DNA of 64,000 nt, from positions 960,697 to 1,024,696 of the forward strand of contig SPIA01000001.1 in assembly GCA_004535795.1 (NCBI GenBank), read 5' to 3'. The notes beneath the pieces are model-generated. The model made no database searches. It was not told the DNA's origin and saw only the letters and a program-made list of their open reading frames with translations. The first letter of the stretch is position 1. Every line of letters starts with the position of its first letter. Source of the DNA: Gammaproteobacteria bacterium LSUCC0057. Its GTDB lineage: Bacteria; Pseudomonadota; Gammaproteobacteria; Pseudomonadales; Porticoccaceae. Both the position numbers and the translations under genes were made by a program. Positions 49,412 through 59,213 of this stretch are shown here, piece after piece.

Positions 49412-50868
49412 CAAGCTGACAGCCCGCCCATGCAGAGGTATTTAATCTCCTGATAGTCGTCGAGGCCGTATTTAGAGCCCTCACGGCCCTGCCCCGACTC
49501 CTTAACGCCGCCAAATGGTGCCATCTCATTAGAGATCAGCCCCTCATTGATGCCGACAATACCGTACTCCAACTGCTCGGCAACCCGCCACACCCGTCCG
49601 ATGTCTCGCGAATAGAAATAGGCCGCCAAACCAAACTCGGTATCGTTGGCCATAGCGATCGCCTCGGCTTCAGTGTCAAATTTAAACAGCGGTGCCACCG
49701 GGCCAAAGATCTCTTCCTTGAAAAGCCGTGCCTGACGACTCATGCCAGCGACAATGGTCGGCTCGACAAATGGCCCCGGGCGATCGGCGCGACCGCCGCC
49801 CAACAGCAGTTCGCCGCCGTGGTCGCGGGCGTCGTCGATCAGCGCGCAGACATCGTTGGCGGCACCCTCGTTGATCAGCGGGCCGATCTCAACATCGGCG
49901 TCGGCGCCGTTGCCCATGCGCAGCTTTGCCACCTCTGCGGCAAAGCGTTCGGCAAACTGCTCAAAAACCCCAGACTGCACTAAAAAGCGGTTGGCACAGA
50001 CGCAAGTTTGCCCGGCGTTGCGGTACTTTGAGACCATCGCCCCGGCGACTGCCGCATCGATATCGGCATCGTCAAAAACAATGAACGGCGCATTGCCACC
50101 GAGCTCCATTGAGGTCCGCTTGACCGTCGCAGCACACTGCGCCATCAGCGTTTTACCCACCGGCGTGGAGCCGGTAAAGGTCAGTTTGCGCACCACCGGG
50201 TTGGCGGTGAGCTCGGCGCCGATGGCGGCAGTATCACCGGTGACGACATTCAACAACCCCGGCGGAAAGCCCGCCCGCTCGGCCAGCACCGCCAGCGCCA
50301 GCGCCGACAGCGGCGTGGCGTTGGCAGGCTTGCAGACCACTGCACAACCGGCGGCGATCGCCGGTGCAATTTTGCGCGTCAGCATGGCGTTGGGAAAATT
50401 CCACGGAGTGATTGCGGCGACCACACCGACGGGTTGTTTAATGGCGAGAATACGCTTGTCGGCCGCCGGCTCGGGAATCACATCGCCGTAGCGCCGCTTG
50501 GCCTCTTCGGCAAACCACTCAACATAATTGGCGCCGTAGACGATTTCGCCGCGCGCCTCTGCCAACGGCTTGCCCTGCTCGGCAGTTAACATCGCCGCCA
50601 GATCATCGGCATTGGCGATGATCAGCTCATACCAGCGCCGCAACAACCCACTGCGCTGCTTACCGGTAGAAGTTGCCCAACTGCGCTGAGCCCGTTCAGC
50701 AGCGCTGATCATCCTCGCAGTCTCTGCACCGCCGCAGCGGGCGACTTGCGCCAACTGCTCACCGGTGGCGGGGTTGTCGACCGCCAAGGTTGCGCCGTGG
50801 TCGGCATCGATCCACTCGCCGTCAGAAAAATTTTTCCCAGTCAACAAACTCGGATCACGCAGTTTCAT
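49411..50868 (-). CDS. gabD: NAD(P)-dependent succinate-semialdehyde dehydrogenase
   Basis: A 485-residue aldehyde dehydrogenase. PWNFPNAMLTRKIAPAIAAGC is the cofactor-binding signature, ELGGNAPFIVFDDADID holds the catalytic Glu, and GQTCVCANRF holds the catalytic Cys. The C-terminal SNEMAPFGGVKESGQGREGSK is typical of GabD. It oxidizes succinate semialdehyde to succinate. The ATG at 50868 has GAGGG 5 nt upstream and is preferred to a GTG one codon before. No gabT is adjacent. It is divergent from a crotonase-fold gene. Confidence 0.9.
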   Translation of the reverse strand: MKLRDPSLLTGKNFSDGEWIDADHGATLAVDNPATGEQLAQVARCGGAETARMISAAERAQRSWATSTGKQRSGLLRRWYELIIANADDLAAMLTAEQGKPLAEARGEIVYGANYVEWFAEEAKRRYGDVIPEPAADKRILAIKQPVGVVAAITPWNFPNAMLTRKIAPAIAAGCAVVCKPANATPLSALALAVLAERAGFPPGLLNVVTGDTAAIGAELTANPVVRKLTFTGSTPVGKTLMAQCAATVKRTSMELGGNAPFIVFDDADIDAAVAGAMVSKYRNAGQTCVCANRFLVQSGVFEQFAERFAAEVAKLRMGNGADADVEIGPLINEGAANDVCALIDDARDHGGELLLGGGRADRPGPFVEPTIVAGMSRQARLFKEEIFGPVAPLFKFDTEAEAIAMANDTEFGLAAYFYSRDIGRVWRVAEQLEYGIVGINEGLISNEMAPFGGVKESGQGREGSKYGLDDYQEIKYLCMGGLSA

Positions 50869-51029
50869 CACTACCCTCTCGGTGCTCTAGTCGGTAACAG
50901 CTGAGCATTGTCACCGAAAAAACCGCGCCGACCAAACGCTTTTCGCTGCGCCGCGGCGAACTGCAACACTAGTCTGAACGGCTCTGAGCGCTTACCATAT
51001 TGAGCCAATTGAGCGCTGCGGAGCCAACC

Positions 51030-51788
51030 ATGACGATTCATCTCAGCTACAGCGCCGAGCAGCGCATTGCCACCCTCACCATCGACCGCCCGGCGCAGCG
51101 CAACAGCCTCAATACGGAGGCGCTGAGGGCGCTGCAAGCCATCGCTGTCGAGTTGGCAGCGGCGCAGCGCTGTCGAGCAGTGATTGTTACCGCCAGCGGC
51201 AGCCAGTCGTTCTGTGCCGGCGCCGCGCTCGACCAGCTTGGCAGCGGCGAGTTGAGCAGCGAGCAGTATGCCGATGCTATGGATGTGGTGGCTGCCATCC
51301 GCCAACCGACCATCGCACTGTTGAATGGCAACGCCTATGGCGGCGGCGCCGAGCTGGCGCTGTGCTGCGATTACCGCATCGCTGCGGCGCCCTTCCAGAT
51401 TGTCATACCGCCAGCGGCGCTGGGGCTCTGCTACCCACCGCGAGGGCTGGCGCGCTATGTTGCCCGCCTCGGTGGCAGCGCTGCGCGCCAGTTGTTTTTG
51501 TCCGCACAGCCGTGCCCGGCCGAGCAACTGCTGCGCATCGGATATCTGACCCATCTGGTCGATGCCAGCCGACTGGATGCAGTAGCGCAGCAACTGGCCG
51601 AGCAGCTCTGTTCGTTGTCGCCGCTGGCAGTTCGCACCATGAAAGAGATATTTAATCTCTTCGAGCAGCCCGATTTACAGCAGCTACAGCGCGCCCAACA
51701 GCTCGCCGAGCAGTGCAACAGCGGCGCCGATCTGGCCGAGGGATTAGCGGCAGTGGCAGCCAAACGGCCGCCGGTTTTTAGTGATTGA
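51030..51788 (+). CDS. Enoyl-CoA hydratase/isomerase family protein
   Basis: A 252-residue crotonase-fold protein. SFCAGAALDQL and GNAYGGGAELALCCDYRIA form the oxyanion hole and keep the first catalytic Glu. At the second site the usual proline-glutamate reads IPPAALGLCYPPRG, so the second Glu is missing. It may therefore be an isomerase or decarboxylase rather than a hydratase. The ATG at 51030 has GGAG 6 nt upstream. It differs clearly from liuC in this window. Confidence 0.85.
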   Translation: MTIHLSYSAEQRIATLTIDRPAQRNSLNTEALRALQAIAVELAAAQRCRAVIVTASGSQSFCAGAALDQLGSGELSSEQYADAMDVVAAIRQPTIALLNGNAYGGGAELALCCDYRIAAAPFQIVIPPAALGLCYPPRGLARYVARLGGSAARQLFLSAQPCPAEQLLRIGYLTHLVDASRLDAVAQQLAEQLCSLSPLAVRTMKEIFNLFEQPDLQQLQRAQQLAEQCNSGADLAEGLAAVAAKRPPVFSD

Positions 51789-51809
51789 GCGCAAAAATCC
51801 GCTAAACTT

Positions 51810-51821
51810 GGTGAATTCACC
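51810..51821. promoter_or_regulatory. Perfect palindrome upstream of the DUF411 gene
   Basis: GGTGAATTCACC, 21 bp ahead of the DUF411 start. It could be an operator, but nothing identifies a regulator. Confidence 0.35.
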
Positions 51822-51842
51822 GCAACCTCTGAAGAGAATCTA

Positions 51843-52298
51843 ATGATGAGACAAATAGCGTTAGCCATCGTGTTGAGCTGCCTGTCAGCGGCTGCCAGTG
51901 CGCAGTCGTTACTGGTGCTGAAAAGCCCTACCTGCGGCTGCTGTGAGGGTTGGATTGATCACCTCGACGCCACCGGCTTTACCACTGAGCACCAGCACCC
52001 GGACAATCTTGCCGAGCGCAAACAGCAGCTGGGTATCGCACCGCGCTACCAATCCTGTCACACCGGTATCAGCGAGCAGGGGTTTGTCTTTGAGGGCCAT
52101 GTGCCGGCTAAGTTTATCGCCGCGTTTATCGACAACCCTCCGGCCGGTGCAATCGGCTTGAGCGTACCGGGCATGCCTGTCGGCACCCCGGGCATGGAGA
52201 GCGGCGAGCGGTTTACCCCCTATACCATCTGGGCGCTCTACCGCGATGGCAGCGCCAGCCCCTACGCGCAAATCGGCAGCGCCGACCAGCAGTTCTAA
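51843..52298 (+). CDS. DUF411 periplasmic copper-binding protein (CopG-like)
   Basis: A 151-residue exported protein. The signal peptide IALAIVLSCLSAAASAQS is followed by a thioredoxin-like DUF411 domain with SPTCGCCEGWIDHL, a later Cys-His in YQSCHTG, and the Met-rich VPGMPVGTPGME. DUF411 proteins such as Pseudomonas CopG bind copper through these cysteines and help in copper resistance. The start may be at 51843 or the next codon. No copper pump or CueR gene is adjacent. Confidence 0.85.
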   Translation: MMRQIALAIVLSCLSAAASAQSLLVLKSPTCGCCEGWIDHLDATGFTTEHQHPDNLAERKQQLGIAPRYQSCHTGISEQGFVFEGHVPAKFIAAFIDNPPAGAIGLSVPGMPVGTPGMESGERFTPYTIWALYRDGSASPYAQIGSADQQF

Positions 52299-52314
52299 AC
52301 CAGCGCAGCGGCAA

Positions 52315-52344
52315 AAATAAACGGCGCCTAGGCGCCGTTTATTT
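52315..52344. terminator. Bidirectional terminator shared by the DUF411 gene and clpB
   Basis: A perfect inverted repeat with 14-bp arms, GC-rich inside and flanked by AAATAAA/TTTATTT, so it can act on both strands. The clpB TAG stop lies in its centre. Confidence 0.85.
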
Positions 52345-54934
52345 GTTCGGCGGTGTTAAATACCACCACACCATCCTGCAGCTCGCCGACAATGCGGCTG
52401 CCTGCGGCGTAGCGGCCGGCCAGAATACCCTCGGCCAGCGCGTTCTCCACCCGTTGCTGGAGCACCCGCTTGAGCGGCCGCGCACCGTAGACTGGGTCGT
52501 AGCCCTCCTCTAGCAGCTGGTCGAGCAGTGCATCGCTGAGCTGCAGGGTGAGGCCGCGCTCGGTCAGCCGCTGCTCGAGAATGGAGAGCTGAATCTTGGC
52601 GATGCCGCGCAGCTGCTCTTTGGCCAGCGGGTGGAACACCACCACTTCGTCGACGCGGTTGATAAACTCCGGGCGGAAGTGGTTGCCTACAGCACCCATC
52701 ACCGCCTCTTTCATCGACTCGTAGTTGGCCTCACCGGCCAGCGTCTGAATAATGTCAGAACCCAAATTGCTGGTCATGACAATCACGCAGTTTTTGAAAT
52801 TAACGGTACGCCCTTGGCCATCGGTGAGGCGCCCGTCGTCGAGCACCTGCAGCAAAATATTGAAGACATCGGGGTGAGCTTTCTCGACCTCATCGAGCAG
52901 TAGTACCGAGTAGGGGCGCCGGCGCACCGCCTCGGTGAGATACCCCCCCTCTTCGTAGCCGACGTATCCCGGCGGTGCACCGACCAATCGGGCGACCGAA
53001 TGTTTCTCCATAAACTCGGACATATCGATGCGCACCATCGCCTCTTCACTGTCGAATAGAAAGTTGGCCAGTGCTTTGCAAAGTTCGGTCTTGCCGACCC
53101 CGGTAGGGCCCAAAAATAGGAACGAACCACTCGGCCGATTGGGGTCCGAGAGCCCTGCGCGCGAGCGCCGCACGGCGTTGGCCACCGCCACCACCGCCTC
53201 GCTCTGGCCAACTACCCGGTCGTGTAGCACCGCCTCCATGGCGAGCAGTTTTTCGCGCTCGCCCTCGAGCATCTTGCTGACCGGTATTCCGGTCCACTTA
53301 GAGACCACCTCGGCGATCTCCTCCTCGGTGACTTTGTTGCGCATCAGCCGCGGCGAGCTGCTGGCTGACTCGGCACTGTTGGCCGCCTCGACCTCGGCGA
53401 TCTGCAGCTCCAGTTTGGGGATAACGCTGTACTGAATCTCGGCCATTTTCTCTAAATTACCGCTGCGCCGAGCGCTGTCGAGGTCGAGCCGGGCCTGCTC
53501 GAGCTCGCTCTTGAACTGCGCCGCCCCCTGCAGGGTGGCTTTTTCGGCTTTCCAGATCTGTTCGAGGTCGGAGTACTGGCGCTCCAATTCAGCACTTTCT
53601 GCATCTAGTTTGGCGAGGCGGGCACGGGCATCGGCATCCTTCTCTTTAGAGAGCGCCTGATGTTCAATTTTTAACTGAATAATGCGCCTCTCGAGTTTGT
53701 CCATCTGCTCGGGCTTGGAGTCTATCTCCATGCGAATGCGGCTGGCCGCCTCGTCGACCAGATCGATCGCCTTGTCCGGCAACTGGCGGTCGGTGATATA
53801 GCGCTGCGACAATTTGGCGGCACTGATAATGGCGCCGTCGCTAATGGCGACGCCGTGGTGGACCTCGTAGCGCTCTTTGAGCCCGCGCAAAATAGCGATG
53901 GTATCCTCTTCGCTGGGTTCATCAACCAGCACCTTCTGAAAGCGACGCTCAAGTGCTGCGTCTTTCTCGATGTACTGGCGATACTCGTCCAACGTAGTAG
54001 CACCGACGCAGTGCAGCTCACCGCGCGCTAGCGCTGGCTTGAGCATATTTCCGGCATCCATCGCCCCTTCACCCTTGCCGGCGCCGACCATGGTGTGCAG
54101 CTCGTCGATGAAGAGAATAATCTGCCCCTCTTGCTTGGCGAGATCGTTCAGTACCGCTTTGAGTCGCTCTTCGAACTCGCCGCGAAACTTGGCGCCGGCC
54201 AGCAGCGCGCCAAGGTCGAGACTAAGCACCCGCTTGCTCTTTAACCCTTCTGGCACTTCACCGTTAATGATGCGCTGTGCCAACCCTTCGACGATCGCAG
54301 TCTTGCCCACACCGGGCTCGCCAATTAATACCGGGTTATTTTTGGTGCGGCGCTGCAACACCTGAATGGTGCGGCGAATCTCGTCGTCGCGACCAATCAC
54401 CGGGTCGAGCTTGCCGGCTTCGGCGCGCTCGGTGAGATCGATGGTGTACTTATTGAGCGCCTCGCGCTGCTCTTCGGCGTCGGCACTGGCGACGGTGTCG
54501 CCGCCGCGCAGCTTGGCGATGGCTGCCGCGACCCGCGCCGGGTCACCAAATTTGCCGAGCAGTTTGGCAGTCGCACTACTGCCCTCGAGGGCCACCGCCA
54601 GCACCGTTTCGCTGGCGATAAACTGATCACCCTGCTGTTGCGCCTTGCGGTCGGCGAGGTTGAGCAGTTTATTGAGCTCGCTGCCCAACGCCGCCTCGCC
54701 GGTCGGCTGTGACACCTTGGCGAGCTTATCGAGCTCGCCGTTGAGTGCTTGACTGAGCCCGGCGACATCGAAGCCGGCCTGATTGAGCAGCGGCCGAACA
54801 CTGCCACCCTGCTGGTTGAGCATGGCCAGCAGCAAGTGCGCCGGCTCAATGGTGGTGTGGTCGCGGCCGATCGCCAGCGACTGCCCCTCGGCCAGTGCGC
54901 TCTGCAGTTGGCGGGTTAATTTATCAAATTGCAT
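52328..54934 (-). CDS. clpB: ATP-dependent chaperone ClpB
   Basis: An 868-residue disaggregase that works with DnaK. The N-terminal domain runs to about residue 145. The first AAA+ module has [18 protein letters not shown] near residue 205; the coiled-coil middle domain lies at about 410-525; the second AAA+ module has [19 protein letters not shown] near 605 and [14 protein letters not shown]. Length is normal. GAGG lies 6 nt before the ATG. Upstream are a heat-shock-type promoter and a leader hairpin. Confidence 0.97.
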   Translation of the reverse strand: MQFDKLTRQLQSALAEGQSLAIGRDHTTIEPAHLLLAMLNQQGGSVRPLLNQAGFDVAGLSQALNGELDKLAKVSQPTGEAALGSELNKLLNLADRKAQQQGDQFIASETVLAVALEGSSATAKLLGKFGDPARVAAAIAKLRGGDTVASADAEEQREALNKYTIDLTERAEAGKLDPVIGRDDEIRRTIQVLQRRTKNNPVLIGEPGVGKTAIVEGLAQRIINGEVPEGLKSKRVLSLDLGALLAGAKFRGEFEERLKAVLNDLAKQEGQIILFIDELHTMVGAGKGEGAMDAGNMLKPALARGELHCVGATTLDEYRQYIEKDAALERRFQKVLVDEPSEEDTIAILRGLKERYEVHHGVAISDGAIISAAKLSQRYITDRQLPDKAIDLVDEAASRIRMEIDSKPEQMDKLERRIIQLKIEHQALSKEKDADARARLAKLDAESAELERQYSDLEQIWKAEKATLQGAAQFKSELEQARLDLDSARRSGNLEKMAEIQYSVIPKLELQIAEVEAANSAESASSSPRLMRNKVTEEEIAEVVSKWTGIPVSKMLEGEREKLLAMEAVLHDRVVGQSEAVVAVANAVRRSRAGLSDPNRPSGSFLFLGPTGVGKTELCKALANFLFDSEEAMVRIDMSEFMEKHSVARLVGAPPGYVGYEEGGYLTEAVRRRPYSVLLLDEVEKAHPDVFNILLQVLDDGRLTDGQGRTVNFKNCVIVMTSNLGSDIIQTLAGEANYESMKEAVMGAVGNHFRPEFINRVDEVVVFHPLAKEQLRGIAKIQLSILEQRLTERGLTLQLSDALLDQLLEEGYDPVYGARPLKRVLQQRVENALAEGILAGRYAAGSRIVGELQDGVVVFNTAEQINGA

Positions 54935-54954
54935 AATCTACCTCACAAGTTAGT

Positions 54955-54973
54955 GCGCCAGTTGCACTGGCGC
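54955..54973 (-). other. clpB leader hairpin
   Basis: GCGCCAGT and ACTGGCGC arms with a 3-nt loop in the clpB 5' leader, about 10 nt before the ribosome site. It could affect RNA stability or translation; no thermometer motif is evident. Confidence 0.6.
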
Positions 54974-54982
54974 TTAACAGAG

Positions 54983-55011
54983 AGATAGGGATGGCGCGAG
55001 GTGAATTCAAT
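54983..55011 (-). promoter_or_regulatory. Sigma-32 (heat shock) promoter of clpB
   Basis: ATTGAAT (55005-55011), 14-bp spacer, CCCTATCT (54983-54990), close to the RpoH consensus CTTGAAA-N13-17-CCCCATNT. It lies about 50 bp before the clpB start, and clpB is RpoH-controlled in other gammaproteobacteria. Confidence 0.7.
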
Positions 55012-55058
55012 GGCGGCGCACAGCGCGCTGCCGACAACCGCGTTTTACTTGATCTAGC

Positions 55059-56177
55059 TCAACCGCGGTAGTAGCGCTGCGCGACAAACGGGGTTTTACA
55101 GACTGTGACCGGCAGCAATTTACCGCGCACCCGTGCAAATAGCTCGCTGCCGAGCGCTGCGTTGGTAGCTGTTACGTAACCCATCGCGATCGGCTTATCC
55201 AGACTCGGCGCAAAACCGCCGCTGGTCACCACGCCAACCGCTTGGCCGTCGCCGTCGAGCAGCTCTGCACCCTCGCGGACCGGTGCGCGGCCGCTCACCG
55301 CCAGCCCCACCCGCTGGCTGGCTGGGCCACCGTCCAGCTCGGCAAGGATCCGCGCTGCACCCGGAAAACCGCCAGCGCGGGCGCCGTCACTGCGCCGTAC
55401 TCTGTTGATAGCAAAATTAATCGCTGCCTGCACAGGGGTTTTGTCGGCATCCATGTCGTGGCCGTAGAGACACAATCCGGCCTCTAGACGCAGCGAATCG
55501 CGCGCACCCAGCCCTATCCACTTAACCGCCTCCGCGGCGAGCAGCTGCTCGGCCAGCCAGACCGCGCGCTCAGCCGGCACCGAGATCTCAAAGCCATCCT
55601 CACCGGTGTAACCGGAGCGGGTGATAAACAGCGCTACGCCGTCGAGGCTGGCGGCGCAGCCGTGCATAAAGGTCAACTCGCCAACCACAGGCAGCAACGC
55701 AGTCAACACAGCAGCGGCTGCCGGCCCCTGCAGCGCCAGCAGTGCATGCTGGGCGCGGTACTCCACGGTTGCGCTGGGCAGTTGGCTGCGCAGATAGGCG
55801 ATATCGTCGTGCTTGCAGCCGGCATTGACCACCAGATAAAAACTCTGCTCGGTCAGCCGGCAGATTATCAGGTCATCGCGCACAGTGCCCTGTTCGGTGA
55901 GCAGCACCGAGTAGCTCTGCGCACCGATCGGCATGTCGATCAGATCACTGGGCAGCAGCGCCTCGAGCTCAGCGGCGGCGTTCGGCCCGCTGACTACCAC
56001 CTGGCCCATGTGCGAGACGTCGAACAGACCGGCGGCGGCGCGGCAATGAAGATGCTCGGCCTTGATGCCGGCTGGGTACTGCACCGGCATCGAGTAACCG
56101 GCGAATGGCACCATTTTGCCACCGGCGGCGACGTGCATGGCGTGCAGTGGCGTTGTCGCTAACGCTGAGTCACTCAT
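55059..56177 (-). CDS. gcvT: Aminomethyltransferase (glycine cleavage T protein)
   Basis: A 372-residue folate-binding protein that takes the aminomethyl group from lipoyl GcvH and makes methylene-tetrahydrofolate and ammonia. It shows PFAGYSMPVQYPAGIKAEHLH, FDVSHMGQ, SGYTGEDGFEISVP and GLGARDSLRLEAGLCLYGHD with the folate-binding Asp. It lies 9 bp after gcvP. gcvH is not in this window, so the lipoyl carrier is encoded elsewhere. Confidence 0.96.
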   Translation of the reverse strand: MSDSALATTPLHAMHVAAGGKMVPFAGYSMPVQYPAGIKAEHLHCRAAAGLFDVSHMGQVVVSGPNAAAELEALLPSDLIDMPIGAQSYSVLLTEQGTVRDDLIICRLTEQSFYLVVNAGCKHDDIAYLRSQLPSATVEYRAQHALLALQGPAAAAVLTALLPVVGELTFMHGCAASLDGVALFITRSGYTGEDGFEISVPAERAVWLAEQLLAAEAVKWIGLGARDSLRLEAGLCLYGHDMDADKTPVQAAINFAINRVRRSDGARAGGFPGAARILAELDGGPASQRVGLAVSGRAPVREGAELLDGDGQAVGVVTSGGFAPSLDKPIAMGYVTATNAALGSELFARVRGKLLPVTVCKTPFVAQRYYRG

Positions 56178-56186
56178 ACTCTGGTC

Positions 56187-59084
56187 CTATTGGTAATCAG
56201 ACAGTGGCGGGCAGCTGCAGACCAGCTGGCGATCGCCGTAGACGTTGTCAATCCGGCCGACGGGTGGCCAGTATTTATGATCGCGCAGATAGTCGGCGGG
56301 GTAAGCCCCCTGGGCGCGGCTGTAGCGACGCTGCCAGTGGTCGTCGAGCAGCACCTCGGCGGTGTGCGGGGCAAAGTGCAGCGGGCTCTCGGCGGCGCTG
56401 AGCTCGCCGGCCTCTACCGCAGCTATTTCGGCGCGGATCGCCAACAGGGCATCGATAAAGCGATCTAGCTCGGCCAGCGATTCACTCTCGGTCGGCTCAA
56501 TCATCAGCGTGCCGGCGACTGGAAATGACATCGTTGGGGCGTGGAAGCCAAAATCGATCAACCGCTTGGCGATATCATCGACGGTGACCCCGCTGCGCTC
56601 GGTGATCGGGCGGATGTCGATAATACACTCATGGGCAACGCGGCCGTTACCACCGGTGTAGAGTACTGGGTAGCTTTGCTGTAGCTTAGCGGCGATGTAG
56701 TTGGCGGAGAGAATCGCCACCTCGGTGGCGTGGCGCAAGCCGCGCTCTCCCATCATGCGGATATACATCCAAGTGATCGGTAAAATCGAGGCACTGCCCC
56801 ACGCCGCCGCGGAGACAGCGCCAACCCCGCCGCTGAGGCCGGAGACGGCGTGGCCGGGCAGGAATGGCGCCAGATGCGACTTGACGCCGATCGGGCCGAC
56901 CCCGGGGCCGCCGCCGCCGTGCGGGATACAGAAAGTTTTATGCAAATTGAGGTGAGAGACATCGCCGCCAAACTTGCCCGGCTGGCAGAGACCGACCATG
57001 GCATTAAAGTTAGCGCCGTCGATGTAGACCTGCCCGCCGTGGTTGTGGACGATCTCGCAGACCTGCGAAACCTCAGTCTCAAAGACACCGTGGGTGGAGG
57101 GATAGGTGATCATGATCGCCGCGAGGTTGGCACTGTGCTGCTCGGCCTTGGCGCGCAAATCCGCAAGATCGACATTGCCATCGCCATCGCACTTAACCAC
57201 CACCACCTGCATGCCACACATCTGCGCCGAGGCGGGGTTGGTGCCGTGCGCAGAGCTGGGGATTAAACAGATGGTGCGGTGCAGATCGCCGCGCGCATGG
57301 TGGTAGCCGCGGATCGCCAACAGGCCGGCGTACTCGCCCTGTGAGCCGGCGTTAGGCTGCAGCGACATGGCGTCGTAACCGGTGATATCGCACAGCATCT
57401 GCTCAAGCTGAGTGATCATGGTGTGGTAACCGGCGACCTGATCGGCGGGAGCAAACGGATGAATCTGACCAAATTGCGGCCAGGTGACCGGCACCATCTC
57501 AGCGGTGGCGTTGAGTTTCATGGTGCAGGAACCGAGCGGAATCATAGCGCGGTCGAGGGCGATGTCGCGGTCGGCGAGCTTGCGCAAATAGCGCAGCATT
57601 TCGGTCTCGCTGTGGTAGCGGTTAAATACCGGGTGGCTGAGCACCGCATCGCTGCGCAGCGACGCGGGCGGCAGTGCCATTGCACAATCCAACTCGCTAG
57701 CGCCGCGCTCAGGGGCAAAAATCGCCAGAAGCTGCTCGACGTCGTGCGCCGTGGTGGTCTCATCGAGCGAAACGCCAATATGCTGATCATCTATCTGGCG
57801 CAGATTGATACCGGCCGCCAACGCCCGGGCGTGTACCGCGGCGGTGGCACTGCCAGTCTCTACTGTCAGCGTATCGAAATAGTGGCGGTTGGTGGTGGTG
57901 AGAGCTGCCTGTGCCAAACCGCGCTGCAGCGCAGCGGTGAGCATATGGGTGCGCTGGGCGATGGCGCGCAAGCCTTCAGGGCCGTGATAGAGCGCATACA
58001 TACTGGCCATAACCGCCAGCAGCACCTGTGCCGTACAGATATTACTGGTCGCCTTCTCGCGGCGGATATGCTGCTCGCGGGTCTGCAGTGCCAGCCGGTA
58101 GGCTGGCTTGCCACTGCTGTCGATCGAGACACCGACCAGGCGACCCGGCAGTGAACGCTTGAACGCTTCGCGGGTGGCCATATAAGCGGCGTGTGGGCCG
58201 CCAAAACCGAACGGCACGCCAAAGCGCTGAGTGGAGCCAATCGCGACATCGGCGCCGAGCTCGGCGGGGCTCTTTAGCAACAGCAAACTGAGTACATCAC
58301 AGGCCATCACCGCCAGCCCAGACTGCTGGTGTATGGCATCGATAATGGCGGAGAAATCGCGGATCTCGCCGTCGACACCCGGGTACTGTAGCAGCGCCCC
58401 GAACACCCCGTCTGGCAGCGGCTGGTCGGGGTCGCCGACCACCAGCTGAAAGCCGATCGCCTCGGCGCGCGTAGCCACGACTTCAATGGTTTGTGGCAGG
58501 CAGTGCTGATCGACCCAGAAGATGTTGCCTTTCGACTTAGCCATGCGTTTGCACAGCGCCATCGCCTCAGCCGCTGCGGTGCCCTCGTCGAGCAGCGAGG
58601 AGCTGGCCATGTCCAAGCCGGTCAGGTCGGTGATCATAGTCTGAAAGTTCAACAGCGCCTCGAGACGACCTTGCGATATTTCCGGTTGGTAGGGGGTGTA
58701 GGCGGTGTACCAAGCGGGGTTTTCTAAAATGTTGCGCAAAATCACCTGCGGGGTGTGGCAGCCATAATAACCTTGGCCGATAAAACTGCGGTTGACCACA
58801 TTCTGCTCGGCAATCGCTTTGAGCTCGGCCAGTGTCGCCACCTCACTCTGCGCGGGCGGCAGCCGCATGTCGGGGCGAGTGAGGATATTGGCCGGCACGA
58901 CATCGGCAATGAAGCTGTCCATATCGGTGTAGCCCAATGCCGCCAGCATGCTCTGCTGAGCTTCATCACTGGGGCCGATATGCCGCGGAATAAAGGCGTT
59001 GTGCTCAGCCTCGGCGAGCGGTTCAAACAGCGAGAGTTGTTGAAACGGTACGGGGTTGGCTGCAGTGGCGTTAGCTGTGGTCAC
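56187..59084 (-). CDS. gcvP: Glycine dehydrogenase (decarboxylating), P protein
   Basis: A 965-residue PLP enzyme that decarboxylates glycine and loads the aminomethyl group on lipoyl GcvH. It is the long one-chain form. [17 protein letters not shown] begins the N-terminal half. The PLP lysine is in [18 protein letters not shown] in the C-terminal half. The start is a GTG with GAGGAG 5 nt upstream. A good promoter and a LysR-type dyad lie upstream, facing the lysR gene. Confidence 0.97.
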   Translation of the reverse strand: MTTANATAANPVPFQQLSLFEPLAEAEHNAFIPRHIGPSDEAQQSMLAALGYTDMDSFIADVVPANILTRPDMRLPPAQSEVATLAELKAIAEQNVVNRSFIGQGYYGCHTPQVILRNILENPAWYTAYTPYQPEISQGRLEALLNFQTMITDLTGLDMASSSLLDEGTAAAEAMALCKRMAKSKGNIFWVDQHCLPQTIEVVATRAEAIGFQLVVGDPDQPLPDGVFGALLQYPGVDGEIRDFSAIIDAIHQQSGLAVMACDVLSLLLLKSPAELGADVAIGSTQRFGVPFGFGGPHAAYMATREAFKRSLPGRLVGVSIDSSGKPAYRLALQTREQHIRREKATSNICTAQVLLAVMASMYALYHGPEGLRAIAQRTHMLTAALQRGLAQAALTTTNRHYFDTLTVETGSATAAVHARALAAGINLRQIDDQHIGVSLDETTTAHDVEQLLAIFAPERGASELDCAMALPPASLRSDAVLSHPVFNRYHSETEMLRYLRKLADRDIALDRAMIPLGSCTMKLNATAEMVPVTWPQFGQIHPFAPADQVAGYHTMITQLEQMLCDITGYDAMSLQPNAGSQGEYAGLLAIRGYHHARGDLHRTICLIPSSAHGTNPASAQMCGMQVVVVKCDGDGNVDLADLRAKAEQHSANLAAIMITYPSTHGVFETEVSQVCEIVHNHGGQVYIDGANFNAMVGLCQPGKFGGDVSHLNLHKTFCIPHGGGGPGVGPIGVKSHLAPFLPGHAVSGLSGGVGAVSAAAWGSASILPITWMYIRMMGERGLRHATEVAILSANYIAAKLQQSYPVLYTGGNGRVAHECIIDIRPITERSGVTVDDIAKRLIDFGFHAPTMSFPVAGTLMIEPTESESLAELDRFIDALLAIRAEIAAVEAGELSAAESPLHFAPHTAEVLLDDHWQRRYSRAQGAYPADYLRDHKYWPPVGRIDNVYGDRQLVCSCPPLSDYQ

Positions 59085-59105
59085 GGCGACTCCTCAATGC
59101 GCGGG

Positions 59106-59134
59106 AAAATAGGCAGTGAAGTTATTTTAGTCAA
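59106..59134 (-). promoter_or_regulatory. Sigma-70 promoter of gcvP
   Basis: TTGACT (59129-59134), 17-bp spacer, TATTTT (59106-59111). The predicted transcript start near 59099 leaves a 15-nt leader, so no glycine riboswitch fits here. Confidence 0.65.
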
Positions 59135-59153
59135 CCGTCATGCATTAATTAAA

Positions 59154-59172
59154 TTTATATTTATAATATAAA
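59154..59172. promoter_or_regulatory. AT-rich dyad between gcvP and lysR, candidate LysR-type binding site
   Basis: A perfect inverted repeat TTTATATT-TAT-AATATAAA. Its centre (59163) lies about 64 bp upstream of the predicted gcvP transcript start, the usual place for a LysR-type recognition site. It lacks a symmetrical T-N11-A box. Confidence 0.55.
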
Positions 59173-59213
59173 CATTTACATTACTTATGGAACAGCTGGC
59201 GCTGTAGAGCACT

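Noticed and set aside
50871..51593. Minus-strand frame opposite the crotonase-fold gene
   Set aside because: The opposite strand codes clear crotonase motifs; this frame shows none.
57423..58154. Long plus-strand frame inside gcvP
   Set aside because: Antisense shadow of a highly conserved gene; GC-rich codon use leaves open antisense frames.
59085..59213. Glycine riboswitch upstream of gcvP
   Set aside because: The intergenic region is only about 130 bp, AT-rich, and the predicted leader is about 15 nt; no aptamer-like GC stems were seen.
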